Shown piece by piece: positions 1 to 8,843 of a stretch of 64,000 nt of DNA. The notes below the pieces were generated by a model. The model was not told the DNA's origin and ran no database searches. It saw nothing but the letters and a program-made list of their open reading frames with translations. The DNA is from Variovorax paradoxus. GTDB lineage: Bacteria > Pseudomonadota > Gammaproteobacteria > Burkholderiales > Burkholderiaceae_C. The position numbers and the translations under genes are program-made. Position 1 is the first letter of the stretch. Each line of letters starts with the position of its first letter. Where the stretch lies: contig NZ_CP123990.1 of the NCBI RefSeq assembly GCF_029919115.1, forward strand, positions 3,808,501 to 3,872,500, in the 5' to 3' direction.

Positions 1-330
1 TTCGCCCTGCGCGGCCTCGGCCACCATCGCCTCGTTGGGCTTGAGCACCGGAATGCCCGCATGCCGCCGCGCCACCGCCTCGATGCACGGCCCGAAGGCC
101 GAGCAGGTGAAGAGAATGCCCTGCGCGCCAGTCTCAACCGCGTACTGCGCAAGCCGCTGAAAGCGCTCGTCCATTGCCGCATCCAGGCCTTGGCCGCCGC
201 GAGCCAGGTCGGCCGAAAGGCTGTCGTCCAGCAGGTTCATTCGCACCGCCTCGGGCCAGTCGCGCTCGAAGGCGGCGTTGATGGGCGCAACCGAGTGCGA
301 GAGCGCGTGGATCAGGGCGATGCGGATCAT
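1..330 (-). CDS. Asp/Glu racemase-like protein (3' end cut by window edge)
   Basis: Reading leftwards from ATG at 330, the frame stays open to the window edge (110 codons). The N-terminus MIRIALIHALSHSVAPINAA and the later stretch TGAQGILFTCSAFGPCIEA fit the aspartate/glutamate/hydantoin racemase superfamily; the cysteine in FTCSAFG is where one of the two catalytic cysteines of this family lies. The other should be outside the window. The gene begins only 13 nt after the ABC receptor gene and is third in a minus-strand operon with an aminotransferase, suggesting amino-acid racemisation in the same pathway. Substrate is not predictable. Family call is from memory of the family pattern. Confidence 0.75.
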   Translation of the reverse strand, partial: MIRIALIHALSHSVAPINAAFERDWPEAVRMNLLDDSLSADLARGGQGLDAAMDERFQRLAQYAVETGAQGILFTCSAFGPCIEAVARRHAGIPVLKPNEAMVAEAAQGE

Positions 331-343
331 GCGGGAGTGGTAC

Positions 344-1261
344 TCAGATGCCCTTGGACGACGGATTGGCGAAGGCCTCTTTCGTCTCTGCGTTGAGCGG
401 ATAGTTGATGTTGATGCCCTTGGGCGGAATGGGCGACATGAACCACTTGTTGTAGAGCTTTTCCATTTCGCCCGACTTCATCATGCCCGACACCACGCGG
501 TCGACCAGGGCCTTGAAGGCGGGGTCGTCCTTGCGGAACATGAGCGACTGGTTCTCGGTGCGCAGGCTTTCGCCGGTAATGACAAAGTCCTTCGGGTTGC
601 GCGCATTCGCGAGCTGGCCCGCCAGCAGGATGTCGTCGAGCACAAAGGCCTGCGCCCTGCCGCTCTCCACCAGCAGGAAGGAATCGCTGTGGTCCTTGCC
701 GCCCAGATTGTTTACCTCGAGGTTGCGGCCCTTGTCGGCCTCGCGCAGCAGGCGGAACGAGGTGGTGCCGGTGGTGGTGACCACGGTCTTGCCCTGCAGG
801 TCGGCAATGCTCTTGATGCCCGAATCGGCCTTCACCAGCATGCGCACGTTGTAGCGAAAGATGTCCGGCGAAAACGCCACCTGCTTCTGCCGCTCGACCA
901 GGTTGGTGGTGGAGCCGCACTCGATGTCGACCGTGCCGTTCTGCACCAGCGGAATGCGGTTGGCCGAGGTCACGGCCTGGTACTTGACTTCGATGGAGGG
1001 CAGCTTCAGCTCGCTCTTCACCGCCTCGACGATGCGGTTGCAGATCTCGATGCTGTAGCCCACCGGCTTCAGGTTGCCGTCGAGGTACGAAAAGCCGAAC
1101 GACGACTCGCGGTAGCCGAAAGTGATGGCGCCGCTGGCCTTGATCTTGGCGAGCGTGTCGATGTTGTCCTCGGCCTGCGCGGCGGTGTGCGGCAACAACA
1201 GGGCAAAGGCCGCCGCGAGAGCGGCAGCGCCAAAGGAAATCGGCAGACGAAGCTTGGGCAT
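344..1261 (-). CDS. Amino-acid ABC transporter substrate-binding protein (glutamate/aspartate type)
   Basis: 305 residues. A Sec signal peptide with a hydrophobic core (residues about 8-24) ends near TAAQA|ED, so the mature protein is periplasmic. It is followed by a family 3 solute-binding fold: ASGAITFGYRESSFGFSYLD at the start of lobe 1, then VDIECGSTTN and TTGTTSFRLL in the ligand-binding region, the pattern of GltI/DEBP-type acidic amino-acid receptors. The cognate permease and ATPase genes are not in the window; they may lie beyond the left edge. The start codon is 49 nt after the aminotransferase stop. The exact ligand is inference. Confidence 0.88.
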   Translation of the reverse strand: MPKLRLPISFGAAALAAAFALLLPHTAAQAEDNIDTLAKIKASGAITFGYRESSFGFSYLDGNLKPVGYSIEICNRIVEAVKSELKLPSIEVKYQAVTSANRIPLVQNGTVDIECGSTTNLVERQKQVAFSPDIFRYNVRMLVKADSGIKSIADLQGKTVVTTTGTTSFRLLREADKGRNLEVNNLGGKDHSDSFLLVESGRAQAFVLDDILLAGQLANARNPKDFVITGESLRTENQSLMFRKDDPAFKALVDRVVSGMMKSGEMEKLYNKWFMSPIPPKGININYPLNAETKEAFANPSSKGI

Positions 1262-1310
1262 GAGAGCGCTCCTTGGAACGGCGGGTTGAAAAAAAGGGGA
1301 AAAGCGGCAA

Positions 1311-2645
1311 TCAGCGCACGGCTGTGCTGGTCACCGCGTCGATGGAGGCCGCAAGGCGCGTCGCGATTTCCTGCAGGTGTGCATGCGTGGCAATGAAGGG
1401 CGGTGCCAGCAGTACGTGGTCGCCCTGCCGGCCATCGACCGTGCCCCCAAAGGGGTAGCACAGCAGGCCGCGCGCCATGGCCTCTTTCTTGATGGCTGCA
1501 TTGATCTTCAAGGCCGGATCGAACGGCGCCTTGCTCGCGCGATCGGCCACGAGCTCGATGCCCCAGAAGAAGCCGCGGCCGCGAATGTCGCCGACATGTG
1601 GGTGGCCGCCGAGCGCATCGGCCAGCATGGCGCCGAAAACCGCGCCGTCTTCGCGAACCTTGGCGACCAAGCCGTCGCGCCTGATCACCTGCTGCACCGC
1701 GAGCGCCGCCGCGCAAGCCATCGGATGCCCAAGGTAGGTGTGGCCGTGCTGGAAGAAGCCGCTGCCCTTCGACATGGCATCGACGATCTTGCGCTGCGCC
1801 AGCACCGCGCCAACCGGCTGGTAGCCGCCGCCCAGGCCCTTGGCAATGGTCATGAGGTCGGGCACCACGCCCTCCTGCTCGCAGGCATGCAGTGTTCCGG
1901 TGCGGCCCATGCCGCACATCACCTCGTCGAGGATCAGCAGCACGCCGTACTTGTCGCACACCGCGCGCACCGCGTTGAAGTAGCCCGGCACCGGGGTGAG
2001 CACGCCGGCAGTTGCACCGCCCACTGTTTCAGCCACGAAGGCGATCACGCGGTCGGTGCCCTGCGCAACGATGGCGGCTTCGAGCTCTGCCGCGAGGCGC
2101 ACGCCGTATTGCTCGGCGCTTTCATCGGCTCGCTGCTCGCGGTACGGGTAGCACGGTGCCACATGCGTGGCCGGCACCAGGATGGGCGCGAACGGCTCGC
2201 GCCGCCATGCGTTGCCGCCCACCGCGAGCGCGCCCAGCGTGTTGCCGTGGTAGCTCTGTCGGCGCGCAATGAAGTGCGTGCGTTGCGGCTCGCCGATCTC
2301 GACGAAGTACTGCCGCGCCATCTTGAGTGCCGCCTCCACCGCCTCGGAGCCGCCGCTCACCAGGTACGCATGGCTCATGCCTTCGGGCGCCGATGAAATC
2401 AGCTCGTCGGCCAACTGCTCTGCCACCTCGCTCGTGAAGAAGCTGGTGTGTGCGTAGGCCAGTTTGTCGAGCTGCGCGTGCATGGCGGCCAGCACTTCGG
2501 GGTGCGCATGGCCGAGCGACGACACGGCCGCGCCGCCCGACGCGTCGAGGTATTCGCGCCCTTCGGCGTCGCGGATGAACATGCCCTTTGAACCTGCGGC
2601 AACGGGCGGGCTCTGGCGAAGGTGGCGGTGAAAGACGTGCGTCAT
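1311..2645 (-). CDS. Class III PLP-dependent aminotransferase
   Basis: 444 residues, normal length for the class III (omega) aminotransferases. Visible landmarks: ASGGAAVSSLGHAHPEVLAA near the N-terminus, LVSGGSEAVEAALKMARQY (phosphate-cup region), LILDEVMCGMGRTG with the PLP-ring aspartate, and DLMTIAKGLGGGYQPVGAVL carrying the PLP-binding lysine. It is the first gene of a minus-strand operon with an ABC amino-acid receptor and a racemase-like protein, and is divergent from an RpiR-type regulator that is its likely controller. Donor and acceptor substrates (beta-amino acid, GABA-like or alpha-amino acid) cannot be read from sequence. Confidence 0.9.
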   Translation of the reverse strand: MTHVFHRHLRQSPPVAAGSKGMFIRDAEGREYLDASGGAAVSSLGHAHPEVLAAMHAQLDKLAYAHTSFFTSEVAEQLADELISSAPEGMSHAYLVSGGSEAVEAALKMARQYFVEIGEPQRTHFIARRQSYHGNTLGALAVGGNAWRREPFAPILVPATHVAPCYPYREQRADESAEQYGVRLAAELEAAIVAQGTDRVIAFVAETVGGATAGVLTPVPGYFNAVRAVCDKYGVLLILDEVMCGMGRTGTLHACEQEGVVPDLMTIAKGLGGGYQPVGAVLAQRKIVDAMSKGSGFFQHGHTYLGHPMACAAALAVQQVIRRDGLVAKVREDGAVFGAMLADALGGHPHVGDIRGRGFFWGIELVADRASKAPFDPALKINAAIKKEAMARGLLCYPFGGTVDGRQGDHVLLAPPFIATHAHLQEIATRLAASIDAVTSTAVR

Positions 2646-2676
2646 GGTGGCGGGGCGGCAGCAGATGGCGGATTCG

Positions 2677-2765
2677 TGTTTGGAACTAACGTTTCCGATG
2701 AATTATTGTTTGGAACATTTGTTCCGTCAACTGTTCCGTCGTTCCATGTCCGGTACATTCGTTCC
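2677..2765. promoter_or_regulatory. Cluster of GTTCC/GGAAC repeats in divergent promoter region
   Basis: Within about 90 bp between the aminotransferase and RpiR genes there are two direct copies of TGTTTGGAAC (2677-2686 and 2707-2716, exactly 30 bp apart) and four GTTCC pentamers (2721, 2733, 2741, 2761). Together 2712-2725 forms the perfect palindrome GGAAC-ATTT-GTTCC, and 2682-2696 forms a looser version. The spacer is visibly AT-richer than its surroundings. This looks like a multi-site operator, most simply for the adjacent RpiR-family regulator; that assignment is inference. Confidence 0.6.
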
Positions 2766-2792
2766 AACAGCAGCTGCCAAAGAGACACCGCC

Positions 2793-3659
2793 ATGGGCGC
2801 CAGAGACCAGATCCGCCAGCGTTTCAACGAACTGAGCCCCGCCTTGCAGCAGGTGGCGCGCTATGTGCTCGACCATCCAAACGAAGTGGTGACCACGTCG
2901 ATGCGCAACGTGGGCGCGCGCGCGCAGAGCACGCCCGCCACGCTGGTGCGCTTTGCGCAGCACCTGGGCTACGCGGGCTGGCCGCAGCTGAAGGAAGCCT
3001 TCGCCGGCGACATGGGCCTGGGCACCGAAACCTACGGCGGGCGTGCCAAGCAGCTCATCGGCCGCGCGCAGGACAGGAGCCTCACGGGCGAGATGTTCGA
3101 AGTGCAGCGCCGCAACCTGGAAGCCACGCACCAGCAGAGCGAGCAGGCGCTGCAAAAGGCCTGCGCATTGATCGAGAAGGCGCCCGCGGTGCATGCGGCA
3201 GGGTTCAGGGCCTGCTTTCCGATCGCGTTTTCGTTCGTCTATGTGTACCGGCTTTTCCGCGCCAGCGTGCACCTGGTCGACGGCCAGGGCGGCTCGCTCG
3301 AAATGCAGCAACGCGCCTTTGCCAAGGGCGATGCGCTGGTGGTGGCCAGCTTCATGCCCTACTCGCGCGAGGCGCTGCAGGTGGCAGAGGCGGCCAAGGC
3401 GGCGGGCTGCCGCATCGTTGCCATTACCGACAGCGTGGCTTCGCCGCTTTCTCTGCTGGCGGACGAAACGCTGCTCTTCACGATCAACAGCCCCTCGTTC
3501 TTTCCCTCTGTGGCGGCGGGCGTGGCGGTGACCGAGGCACTGGTCGAACTTCTCGCGAGCCGCGCGGGCAAGCCGGTGATCCGGCGCATCGACCAGGCGG
3601 AGGCGCAGCTGTTCGAATCAGGCGCATACCTGGTGCCGCCGGTCGCGCGCGGCGGCTAG
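2793..3659 (+). CDS. MurR/RpiR family transcriptional regulator
   Basis: 288 residues from ATG at 2793. Longer in-frame starts run back over the repeat-rich promoter and are rejected. Residues 1-75 form an RpiR-type helix-turn-helix (SPALQQVARYVLDHPNEVV and the recognition region QSTPATLVRFAQHLGYAGWP). The C-terminal half is a sugar-isomerase (SIS) domain, visible as VVASFMPYSREALQVAEAAK followed by CRIVAITDSVASPLSLLAD. SIS domains sense phosphosugars or related metabolites; members beside amino-acid genes are also known. Divergent orientation to the aminotransferase operon and the GTTCC cluster suggest local control. Confidence 0.88.
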   Translation: MGARDQIRQRFNELSPALQQVARYVLDHPNEVVTTSMRNVGARAQSTPATLVRFAQHLGYAGWPQLKEAFAGDMGLGTETYGGRAKQLIGRAQDRSLTGEMFEVQRRNLEATHQQSEQALQKACALIEKAPAVHAAGFRACFPIAFSFVYVYRLFRASVHLVDGQGGSLEMQQRAFAKGDALVVASFMPYSREALQVAEAAKAAGCRIVAITDSVASPLSLLADETLLFTINSPSFFPSVAAGVAVTEALVELLASRAGKPVIRRIDQAEAQLFESGAYLVPPVARGG

Positions 3660-3772
3660 AAACTTAGGTGCGGGCAACCAATCGCATGCTGCAGCGCGGC
3701 AATGCGGAACCCGGCAAAAACCGCCCGGTCAAACAGCAGTCGCCGCTTTGGTTGCGACAGGAGGTAATGACC

Positions 3773-4138
3773 ATGAAGCAAGTGAAACACTGGCAAGACC
3801 CGGTCAACATCGTTCTGGGTGTGTGGCTGATCGTCTCGCCCTGGGTCCTGGGTTTCCAGGACGTGACGCTGGCAATGTGGAGCACGGTAGCGACGGGCGT
3901 CGCACTGGGCGCCGTGGCGCTGGGGGCTACCCTGGTACCGCGTGCCTGGGAAGAATGGACCGAAGGCGCGCTCGCCATCTGGCTGGCCGTGTCACCGTGG
4001 GTGCTCGGCTTTGCCACTGTCGAGAACGCGATGGTCAACGCGGTGCTCGTGTCTGCGGCCATCCTGGTGCTCGCGCTCTGGGTGCTTGTGACCGACAAGG
4101 ACTACCTTGGCGGAGCGACGGACCGTCACGCGCACTGA
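3773..4138 (+). CDS. SPW repeat membrane protein
   Basis: 121 residues. AGGAGG at 3759-3764 sits 8 nt before ATG 3773 and only 2 nt before ATG 3767, so 3773 is preferred; the longer frame from 3668 has no support. The protein contains two copies of the SPW repeat: LIVSPWVLGF in the first half and LAVSPWVLGF in the second, each opening a pair of transmembrane helices, giving four helices in total. SPW proteins are small inner-membrane proteins of unknown function. It stands alone between the RpiR gene and the end of the efflux operon. Confidence 0.85.
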   Translation: MKQVKHWQDPVNIVLGVWLIVSPWVLGFQDVTLAMWSTVATGVALGAVALGATLVPRAWEEWTEGALAIWLAVSPWVLGFATVENAMVNAVLVSAAILVLALWVLVTDKDYLGGATDRHAH

Positions 4139-4149
4139 AGGCACGTTGA

Positions 4150-5604
4150 TTACGTCGCCCTAGCCTGCCAACCGCCGCCAAGCGCCTGTATCAGCGCCAC
4201 CGCGGCGGTCTGGCGATTTACAAGCAGCTGCACCAGCGTGCGGCGTGCATTCAACGCGGCCGCCTGCGCAGTGACCACTTCGGTGTAGCTGACCTGGCCC
4301 GCGCGGTAGCGGTTGAGCAACTGCTGCTCCGTCTTGTCGGCCGCGGCCGAGGCTTCGCGCCGCAGGCCTTCTTGTTGCGCCAGCGCGGCGCCGGCGGTCA
4401 ACTGGTCTTCCACGTTCTGGAAGGCGGTGAGCACCGTTTGCCGATAGCGCGCCACGCTGGCTTCGTGTCCCGCCTTGGCCGAATCGACGCTGGCACCGAT
4501 GGCGCCTGCATCGAACACCACCTGCGCCACCGAAAGGCCGAGCGCCCAGAGCGTGTTGGACGCGTTGAACAGGTCTTTCACACGGCTTGCGTTGCCGCCC
4601 ACCGAGGCGCTGAGCCCGAAGTTCGGAAAGTACGCCGAGCGTGCAATGCCGATCTGCGCATTGGCGGCCGCCACCGCGCGCTCGGCCGCCGCGATGTCGG
4701 GCCGGCGCTGCAGCAGCGTCGATGGCACCCCGGTCGGAATGCCGGGCACCGTGGGCGTCCACTGCGCAGCGGGCAGGCTGAAGTCCGCAGGTGCCACGCC
4801 AACGAGCATGGCAATCGCGTGCTCCAGCGTGGCGCGGGTGCGTTGCAGGCCCACGCGCTCGGCCTGGGCGCTCACGAGCTGGGTCTGAGCCTGCAGCACG
4901 TCGGTCTGCGCGGCAATGCCGGCCTTGTAGCGGTTGCTGGTGATGTCGAAGGCGCGTTGGTAGCCCTCGATGGTCTGGTCGAGCAGCACGATCTCGGCAT
5001 CGGTTTCACGCAGCGAAAAGTAGTTGGTGGCCAGGTCGCCAATGGCCGAAAGGCGCGCCGAAGCAAGATCGGCCTCGCTGGCCTCTGCATTGGCCTGCGC
5101 GCTGCTCACGGCCTGGCGCAGCCGGCCCCACACGTCGGGCGCCCAGTCGACACCCAGCGTTGCGGCAAAAGTGCTGGTTGCGTTGCTGGTGCTGCCGGCA
5201 TTGCCGCTGCGCCTGCCGCTGCCGTCGAGCGACACCGTCGGGAACAGCGCGGCGCGTTCTCCGCGCACCAGCGCCTGGGCCTGCGCGTAGTTGGCCACGG
5301 CCGCGGCAATGTTCTGGTTCGACACCTGCACCCGAGCGGCCAACTCGTCGAGCGTGGCGTCGCCGAAAAGCTTCCACCATTCGCCGCGGTCGAGGGCGTC
5401 GGCCGGCGCGGCGGGCAGCCAGCCTTCGGCGGTCTTCTGCTCTTTCCAGCCGGCAGGCGCGGCCGATGCGGGTACTTCGTAGGCGGGGCCTACGGCGCAG
5501 CCGGCCACCATGGCGGCGAACACCAGTGCGGACAGCCTGCCGGGCAGATGCGAGCGAATGCGTGGTCGTTGTTTCATGGCAGGTTCGTTCATTCTTCTGT
5601 TCAT
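4150..5604 (-). CDS. Outer-membrane factor of RND efflux pump (NodT/OprM family)
   Basis: 484 residues from ATG 5604, which overlaps the stop of the upstream RND gene as ATGA; an alternative ATG at 5577 would drop nine residues. A lipoprotein signal ends in the lipobox MVAGC, so the protein is anchored by a lipidated cysteine. Two outer-membrane-efflux repeats follow, with typical segments such as DRGEWWKLFGDATLDELAAR, LGVDWAPDVWGRLRQAV and RYKAGIAAQTDVLQAQTQL. It should form the trimeric TolC-like channel for the pump encoded by the three preceding genes. Last gene of a four-gene minus-strand operon. Confidence 0.93.
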   Translation of the reverse strand: MNRRMNEPAMKQRPRIRSHLPGRLSALVFAAMVAGCAVGPAYEVPASAAPAGWKEQKTAEGWLPAAPADALDRGEWWKLFGDATLDELAARVQVSNQNIAAAVANYAQAQALVRGERAALFPTVSLDGSGRRSGNAGSTSNATSTFAATLGVDWAPDVWGRLRQAVSSAQANAEASEADLASARLSAIGDLATNYFSLRETDAEIVLLDQTIEGYQRAFDITSNRYKAGIAAQTDVLQAQTQLVSAQAERVGLQRTRATLEHAIAMLVGVAPADFSLPAAQWTPTVPGIPTGVPSTLLQRRPDIAAAERAVAAANAQIGIARSAYFPNFGLSASVGGNASRVKDLFNASNTLWALGLSVAQVVFDAGAIGASVDSAKAGHEASVARYRQTVLTAFQNVEDQLTAGAALAQQEGLRREASAAADKTEQQLLNRYRAGQVSYTEVVTAQAAALNARRTLVQLLVNRQTAAVALIQALGGGWQARAT

Positions 5605-8600
5605 GTCGGTGACCCTGCGGCTCGGCTCAGGTGCCGCTCGTTGCCGGAGCGGCGGCGCAGCTTGTCGAGCAGCACGTAGACCACTGGCGTTGTCAGCAGC
5701 GTGAGAAGCTGGCTCGCCACCAGGCCGCCGATGATTGCCACGCCCAGCGGCTGGCGCAGCTCGGAACCCTGGCCGAAGCCGATGGCCAGCGGCAGCGCGC
5801 CAAGTGCGGCGGCCAGCGTGGTCATCAGAATCGGCCGGAAGCGCAGCAGGCATGCCTCGCGCACCGCTTCCACAGCCGAGATGCCGCGTGCGCGCTCGGC
5901 CTCGAGCGCAAAGTCGATGATCAGGATCGCGTTCTTCTTGACGATGCCGATCAGGAGGAAGAGCCCGATCAGCGCAATGATCGAAAACTCCATGCGGAAC
6001 AGCAGCAGCGCCAGCACCGCGCCCACGCCTGCGGAAGGCAACGTGGTGAGCACGGTAATCGGGTGAATCAGGCTTTCATAAAGCACGCCCAGCACGATGT
6101 AGATGACCACGATGGCCGCCACGATCAGCGCCAGTTGTTGGCCCTGCGATTGCTGCGCCGCCAGCGCCGTGCCCTGAAAGCTGCCGCGCACGTTCACGGG
6201 CATGGCAATGTCCGCCTCGGCCTGCGCAACGATGCGCCGCGCCTCTTGCAGCGGTACGCCCTCGCCCAGGTTGAATGACACGGTGCTCGCAAGCTCCGTG
6301 TCCTGGTGGTCGATGGAGCTTGGCACCGCCCGCTCGCTGACCTTGGCAATGGCCGAGAGCGGCACCATGAGGGTGGTGTTGGCCGCCAGCGCCTGGCCGG
6401 TGGAAGCGGTGCGCAGCCCCGGGTTGGCCGACGTGGTGGTCGACGTGCCGGTGCTTGCGTCGGTGGTGTTGGCCAGCGAACTCACGGTGGTGGCGCCGCT
6501 CGCGGTGGTGCTGCTGGTAAGCGTCGAAGGCACATACAGGTCCTTCAGCACCACGGGCGCGCGTTGGTAGCGCGGCGCCCATTCCATGATCACCGAATAT
6601 TGGTTGAGCTCGTCGTAGATGGTGGCAACCGAGCGCTGGCCGTAGGCGTTGTAGAGCGCGTTGTCGACCGCGCTCGAAGTCACGCCCAGCCGTGCGGCAC
6701 TTTCGCGGTCGACCTCTACAAAGGTTTCGACGCCGTTGTCGGCTTGGTCGCTGTCCACGTCGGTGAGCGCGGTTTCCTGCCGCAGCCGGTCGGCGAGCTT
6801 CGCGGTCCAGGTGCGCAGGTCGGCAAGGTTGTCGCCCTTCAGCGTGTACTGGTAGGTCGAATTGCTCGAGCGCCCGCCCATGCGAAGGTCTTGCACCGGG
6901 CTCAGGAACACGCGCAGGCCGGTCAGCTGGTTGAGCTGCGGCCGCAGCCGGTTGACCACCGCGGCGGTCTTCTCGGTGCGCTGCGACAGCGGCTTGAGGT
7001 TGACGAACATGAAACCGCCGCCCGAGCGGCTGCCGCCCGCAAAGCCCACCACCGTGTCGACGGCCGGGTCCTTGTGGATGATGTCGACCGCCTGGCGCAG
7101 CTTTTCGCTCAGCGCCACGGACGAAATGCTCTGGTCGGCGCGCAGGCCCGCATTGAGCTGGCCGTTGTCCTGTTCAGGGAAGTAGCCCTTCGGAATGGCG
7201 GAGAACAAATAAACGTTGAGCCCCACCACAGCGAGCAGCACCACCATGACCACGGCCTTGCTCGCAAGCGCCCAGTCGAGGCTGTGGGCATAGGTGCGCA
7301 GGCTCCACTGGTACACGCCTTCGGACATGCGCGCCAAGCGCCCCGGCGGCTTGGCATCGGGCTGCTCGGGCTTGAGCAGCATGGCACAGAGCATGGGCGT
7401 GGTGGTGAGCGATATGACCAGCGAGATCAGCACCGACACCGACAGCGTGACCGCAAACTCGCGGAACAGCCGGCCGATCTGCCCGTCCATGAACAGCAGC
7501 GGAATGAACACCGCCACCAGCGAGAGGCTGATCGACAGCACGGTAAAGCCCACCTCGCGCGCGCCGCGCAGCGCAGCCTCCACGCGGCCCATGCCGGCCT
7601 CGATGTGGCGGCTGGTGTTTTCGAGCACCACGATGGCATCGTCCACCACGAAACCGGTCGCTACCGTCAGCGCCATCAGGCTCAGGTTGTTGAGGCTGTA
7701 GCCCAGCAGGTGCATCACGCCGAAGGTGCCGAGCAGAGACACCACCGTGGCCACCGCCGGAATGATGGTGGCGCGCGCCTTGCGCAAGAACAGGCCGACC
7801 ACCAGCACCACCAGCGCAATCGAGATCATGAGCGTGGCCTCGATCTCGCGCAGCGAGGCGCGGATGGAGTTGGTGCGGTCGGACGCCACCTGCACCTCGA
7901 TGTCTTGCGGCAGCTGCGCGCGCAGTTCGGGCAGCAGTTCGCGCACGCCATCCACCGTTTCGATGATGTTGGCGCCGGGCTCCTGCGTCACCAGAACGAT
8001 CACCGCGGGCTCGCCGTTGAAGAGACCCAGCGTGCGCGTGTTCTCCACGCTGTCGATCACCCGCGCCACGTCGCCCAGCCGCACGGCGGCGCCGTTGCGC
8101 CAGGCAATCACCATGTCGCGGTACTCCACGGCGTGGCGGCCCGGCGACGGCGTGTAGATCTGCAGCCGGCGGTCGTCGTTCTCGATGGCGCCCTTGGGCC
8201 GGTTGGCGTTGTTGGCCTGGATGGCGGCTCGCACGTCTTCGCTGCTGATGCCGAAGCGGTTGAGCGAGAAGGGCTCGAGCTCCACCCGCACGGCCGGCAG
8301 CGAGCCCCCGCCGATCTCCACTTCGCCCACGCCTTCTACTTGCGAGAGCTTCTGGCTCACGATATTGGACACAGCCTCGTAGATCTGCCCCGGCGTGCGG
8401 GTCTTGGAGGTGAGCGCAAGAATCGCAATGGGTGCGGCCGTCGGGTTGCGCTTGCGGTAGGTGGGGTTGCTGCGCAGCGTGGCCGGCAGGTCGGCCCGCG
8501 CCGCGTTGATGGCCGCCTGCACCTCGCGCGCGGCGCTGTCGATGTTGCGCTTCAGGTCGAACTGCAGGCTGATGCGGGTCGAGCCGTTCGAGCTGGTCGA

Positions 8601-8843
8601 TGTGAGTTCGTTGACGCCCGCAATCACGCCCAGCCGCCGCTCCAGCGGCGTTGCGACGCTCGACGCCATGGTGCTCGGGCTCGCACCCGCAAGGCTGGCG
8701 GTTACCGAGATGGTCGGAAAGTCGACCTGCGGCAGCGGGGACACAGGCAGCACGAAGAACGCCGCAATCCCGGCCAGCGCGATGCCGACGGTCAACAAGA
8801 CCGTGGCAATCGGGCGTTCGACGAAAGGCCTGGAGAGGTTCAT
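5601..8843 (-). CDS. RND multidrug efflux permease, MdtC/MuxC-like
   Basis: 1080 residues. Starts [20 protein letters not shown], the canonical RND N-terminal helix, and carries the TM4 proton-relay aspartates in [14 protein letters not shown]. Twelve membrane helices and two large periplasmic loops fit the hydrophobic-efflux family. It follows a second RND gene with a 4-nt ATGA overlap, as mdtB-mdtC or muxB-muxC do; such paralogous pairs assemble as a heterotrimer. An oddity is an approximately 45-residue Ser/Thr/Ala-rich insertion around residues 770-815 (for example [19 protein letters not shown]) in the second periplasmic loop. Substrates are unknown. Confidence 0.93.
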   Translation of the reverse strand: MNLSRPFVERPIATVLLTVGIALAGIAAFFVLPVSPLPQVDFPTISVTASLAGASPSTMASSVATPLERRLGVIAGVNELTSTSSNGSTRISLQFDLKRNIDSAAREVQAAINAARADLPATLRSNPTYRKRNPTAAPIAILALTSKTRTPGQIYEAVSNIVSQKLSQVEGVGEVEIGGGSLPAVRVELEPFSLNRFGISSEDVRAAIQANNANRPKGAIENDDRRLQIYTPSPGRHAVEYRDMVIAWRNGAAVRLGDVARVIDSVENTRTLGLFNGEPAVIVLVTQEPGANIIETVDGVRELLPELRAQLPQDIEVQVASDRTNSIRASLREIEATLMISIALVVLVVGLFLRKARATIIPAVATVVSLLGTFGVMHLLGYSLNNLSLMALTVATGFVVDDAIVVLENTSRHIEAGMGRVEAALRGAREVGFTVLSISLSLVAVFIPLLFMDGQIGRLFREFAVTLSVSVLISLVISLTTTPMLCAMLLKPEQPDAKPPGRLARMSEGVYQWSLRTYAHSLDWALASKAVVMVVLLAVVGLNVYLFSAIPKGYFPEQDNGQLNAGLRADQSISSVALSEKLRQAVDIIHKDPAVDTVVGFAGGSRSGGGFMFVNLKPLSQRTEKTAAVVNRLRPQLNQLTGLRVFLSPVQDLRMGGRSSNSTYQYTLKGDNLADLRTWTAKLADRLRQETALTDVDSDQADNGVETFVEVDRESAARLGVTSSAVDNALYNAYGQRSVATIYDELNQYSVIMEWAPRYQRAPVVLKDLYVPSTLTSSTTASGATTVSSLANTTDASTGTSTTTSANPGLRTASTGQALAANTTLMVPLSAIAKVSERAVPSSIDHQDTELASTVSFNLGEGVPLQEARRIVAQAEADIAMPVNVRGSFQGTALAAQQSQGQQLALIVAAIVVIYIVLGVLYESLIHPITVLTTLPSAGVGAVLALLLFRMEFSIIALIGLFLLIGIVKKNAILIIDFALEAERARGISAVEAVREACLLRFRPILMTTLAAALGALPLAIGFGQGSELRQPLGVAIIGGLVASQLLTLLTTPVVYVLLDKLRRRSGNERHLSRAAGSPT

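Noticed and set aside
3668..3772. Upstream extension of the SPW protein
   Set aside because: The extra 35 residues lack hydrophobic character and AGGAGG is correctly spaced only for ATG 3773.
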